Shown piece after piece: positions 60,855 through 64,000 of a stretch of 64,000 bases of DNA. The translations under genes and the position numbers were made by a program. The DNA is taken from positions 534,625 through 598,624 of the forward strand of contig NW_002476420.1 of NCBI RefSeq assembly GCF_000189635.1. The letters run 5' to 3'. Below the pieces are notes generated by a model. It was not told where the DNA came from. It searched no databases and saw nothing but the letters and a program-made list of their open reading frames with translations. The DNA is from Tetrahymena thermophila SB210 (taxonomy: Eukaryota > Ciliophora > Oligohymenophorea > Hymenostomatida > Tetrahymenidae). The stretch's first letter is position 1. The number at the start of each line of letters is the position of its first letter.

Positions 60855-63755
60855 ATGGATAATGATTTAAATGAGCTGAAAAAGACAGGCCTTCGCCATT
60901 TGTCTAACACTAGCTAATGTATAGTTGAAGAATAGCATAATGAAATGGAATTTCAAAAAACCTCTACCAAATTTTCTGTAAAAAAGAGATAAATACTTAA
61001 TTAAACTAATGGTTTTTAGTCGCTTCAATTTTCTAAGGGAATGATTCAAGTGATAGGAGAAAAAGATGCTAAAAACAATCCTAATTTATAAAATTTAAAT
61101 ATAGACTCAGAGAGTCTCAACAAGAATAGACCTAAAAATGTGGAGGAATAATACGAATAAAAGTATAGAGATATAGCTATAGCGGAAAATTCAACAAATA
61201 AAAATGATTAGAGAGCTTACATTGCTAAAGAACGTTAAAATAATAAAGGGTTATTTGATGAAGCTAATGGATTCAATATTTAACGCTTTTTAAAGAGGGT
61301 TGCAGAAGAAAAGCTTTATGGTGCTTTTTTGCAGACTCTTAAGAATAACGACATGCAAGGGCAAGCAGTAAATACTCAAAGAAGGATGTAGTTTTCTTTA
61401 TACAGTCCTAGTAAAACTAGTTCTTAATTTGAATATAATTCATAATTCAATCAATCATAAAATACATCACCAAATTCAATACAAAAATGTGGCTACGAAA
61501 CTAATTACACGCTTAATTCAAAAATGGAGAATACTGCAGTAAGTTATTGATTTATTTTTCATTTAATTTGGCATGAAATTCAAAATTTGCTTGGTCCCAT
61601 TTTAATTTACTTACAAGAATAAATAAGCAAATAGAATGTTTTGAATATTAAAATATTACTTGATAAATCATTCATTCACTCACTCACTCACTCATTGATT
61701 ATTTTTATTAACTGATTAATTAAAGTAAATTTTTCAATAAATTATTTTTAATCTTTTTAAAAGAATAAATTTTACAATTCGAAGCGCCCTTTTTCTACTA
61801 ATCAGAGGGTTCAAGGGGATTAGTTGAGCTCAAATGTAAATTCATTTTATAATTTAGGAGAATTAAATTCTTCTAGAGAGTAATAAAGTATTAATAGTGC
61901 TTACTAAAGACTAAAGTTTAACAAGAACAAATTTGACTTAAATAACAAAAGCTTTTATGGAAACGATCAAACAATAATACCATCTTATTTAAACAGTGAA
62001 GTAGGAACAGAGAGATAACTAGTTTAAGATTAAGACTCTTATAGGGAAACGACGGCTTTATCTAAAGATCGGAGATTAGAAACACCTTCAAGGAATAATG
62101 GAAATTAAAGCATTTTTGTTTCAGCTCCAATGAGCAGCTTGCTTAAAAAGAGACAAAAACATTACTCAATATCATATAATAGTAATAATGAATAAGTTAG
62201 TAGTATTTAGCAATCTCCTAATATATTTTAATCAATTAATGCTAATTAAAATTAAACTGAAAGAAAAATTTAAAGCGCTTTGAGAAAAACACATTATTTC
62301 TCTGACATTAAATAAAAGAGTAATCATATTTCAATAGATAATGACTTCATATAACAAAAATAAAGTTAAGAAGGAGTTCATTAGGTTCTTGCAAAGTCTT
62401 TGGCTGCAAGTCCAGTGTATAAAAGGAATGAAGAAGGCCCTTATTCCTAAATTATGAATAGAGATAACTCTATGAAAAAAACAAATCGTTCTTTTTAAGA
62501 TATTCCTTATTTTACAAATAATCTGCCTAGCAACAAAACTCTTAAATAAAATTTCTCTACTTTAAAAAAGAAAAATGATCCAAATTAGTTTAAAATGATA
62601 AGTGCAAGTGAGTGGAAAGAAAGAAGTATATCATAGTAATTCAAAATAATTTAATCAGAAGGTAGTTTAAACAAAAACAATCACTCTCATTACTATCATA
62701 TAAAGCTCAATCACAAGGAATAAGGCTTGCATCAAATATTTAAAAAAATATCAAATGCTCCTGAGTAGCAATAAATTCTCAATATACGTACAACTAGAGC
62801 TAATTTCCGCTAGTACCTGCTGAAGAGATATCATGAAGGTTTGGTAGAGAAGCTCATTTCATTTTTAGAGATTCCGTTAAAAGTAGATTACATGACATAT
62901 GTGAGATTAGTAGAGAAGCTATTAAATTTAACTCCTAAGTAAAAGGTGGTGCTTTGTTTTATTTTGCTTGACGAAAATGAAGACGGCTACATTTGTAATT
63001 CAGATATGTTTTCCTTTTTGCGTAAAAATCAGAATAAATTAACAGAAATAGATATAAAAAACGTAAGTAGATTTGCTTAAACTGAACTAAACTCTTTAGT
63101 AAATTACTCAAATGAAGACAATGAGCTTGAAAAAATACTGATTAAGAAAAATAATTTGACTTTGACAGAATATAAACTCTTTTAGAAAAAGGGTGTTGAA
63201 TGTCTTATCCCGACAACAGTAAAAAAAGATACACTTTATCATGTAAGTTTCCAAATTATTGAACACTCAAACAAATACAGACAAACAGTGCGTCAACTAG
63301 AAGAAACGAAAAGAAACCAATTGCAAGACTTAAAGAAAAGCAAAAACAGGGTTTGCAATTACATAAAAGATTCTTCGTTTTGCATTAATTTCGATTAATT
63401 TGAAATTCACCTGTCTCGCATGGAGAATATTCTCAACATATTTTTTGATATACTAGCATATATATCTTTAATACAGTTCTCTTACATTGAATATATGAAT
63501 TACGATAAAACATATTATGCTAACTTTTAAAGCTACAAGAGCGAGCAGGTAGAATTCAAATCTGCCTATGCTAAACTACTTAAACAACATGAAGAAAATA
63601 TGACTGAAATAAAACCAAAGTAAGGCTCAAATCATATTTAAATTGAAAAAGTGAATATTCCTGAAAAAATTCAGCTGAACAGAACCCTAACCCACAGAAC
63701 AACTCCAATGAATCAAGGGAGTGACCAAAAAAACTAAAGTTTTAGTAAAAACTGA
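60855..63755 (+). CDS. Gln/Asn/Ser-rich protein with EF-hand-like loop
   Basis: Exons 60855-61538 and 61764-63755 (intron GTAAGT...AAAAG, phase 0) give 891 residues ending at TGA. Residues 1 to about 520 are low-complexity Asn/Gln/Ser/Lys-rich with few hydrophobic patches. From about 570 a folded domain is apparent: FRQYLLKRYHEGLVEKLISF and VDYMTYVRLVEKLLNLTPKQ, then LLDENEDGYICNSDMFSFL, whose residues 631-642 fit an EF-hand calcium loop (D1, N3, D5, G6, I8, D12). A coiled segment (RQLEETKRNQLQDLKKSKNR) and a hydrophobic segment near MENILNIFFDILAYISLIQF follow. Basic, disordered C-terminus. I do not recognise the family; a calcium-responsive structural or signalling protein is plausible. Confidence 0.72.
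61671..61694. repeat. (CACT)n microsatellite in the intron of the EF-hand-like gene
   Basis: About five CACT units, seen directly. Confidence 0.85.
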
Positions 63756-64000
63756 CTAAAATATTTTAAAACTCTCTATTTTCTTTTATTCTTTTAAGCT
63801 CTGCCTATATACATACATATAAAAGCAGAAATAAATAGTAAATAATTTATTAAATTATTTTAAATTATATTTTTAAGTAACATTTGTATTAATTTTAATT
63901 ATTATTGCTTAATTCTAATCCATTCAATATTTTTATATATTTATTTGTATACAATTAAATTGCTTTAAATATTCTGATTAAAAAAATATAATACGATTTG

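Noticed and set aside
1-64000. Chromosome breakage sequence, telomere repeats or rDNA
   Set aside because: No TAAACCAACCTCTTT-like site, no GGGGTT/CCCCAA run and no rRNA stretch was noticed on reading both strands.

Overview
This window is nuclear DNA of a ciliate, most likely the macronuclear genome of Tetrahymena or a close relative. The DNA is extremely AT-rich. Every convincing gene reads TAA and TAG as glutamine and ends at TGA. Introns are AT-rich (about 50-580 bp) with GTAA-type donors and TAG/AAG/CAG acceptors, too long for Paramecium. Genes are dispersed on a long scaffold with a 100-N gap at 391-490, unlike the nanochromosomes of spirotrichs. No tRNA, rRNA, CRISPR or telomere was seen. 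Coordinates are hand-derived from splice signals and reading phase; spliced models have not been tested against RNA.

Layout. 1-1497: 3' part of a leucine-rich-repeat gene in which each 90-bp exon is one repeat. 2982-8675: four head-to-tail genes for small type I membrane proteins (signal peptide, Ser/Gly-rich ectodomain, one membrane helix, Gln/Asn-rich tail). 10437-11554: eroded LRR exons, a pseudogene. 12913-15659: a B-box plus kelch protein. 17054-24562: a six-exon gene for the autophagy lipid-transfer protein ATG2. 24890-25672: a secreted Cys-rich, probably GPI-anchored protein. 28375-about 51910: a head-to-tail array of eleven related units. Seven are intact genes for GPI-type surface proteins (signal peptide, eight-cysteine domain, Lys/Glu/Asp/Gly hexapeptide repeats, GPI signal) and four are pseudogenes, set in duplicated AT-rich spacers. 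52487-54502: a nine-exon coiled-coil protein. 55488-58305 (minus strand): a six-exon citrate synthase of the glyoxysomal/bacterial type. 60855-63755: a two-exon Gln/Asn-rich protein with an EF-hand-like loop.

The window combines conserved single-copy housekeeping genes (ATG2, citrate synthase) with two young tandem families of predicted cell-surface proteins. The 28-52 kb array is the most notable system. It shows gene conversion, repeat-number change, domain loss (one intact member has essentially no repeats) and shared-deletion pseudogenes, a birth-and-death pattern expected of a variable surface-antigen locus. Function of that family is inferred from architecture only.
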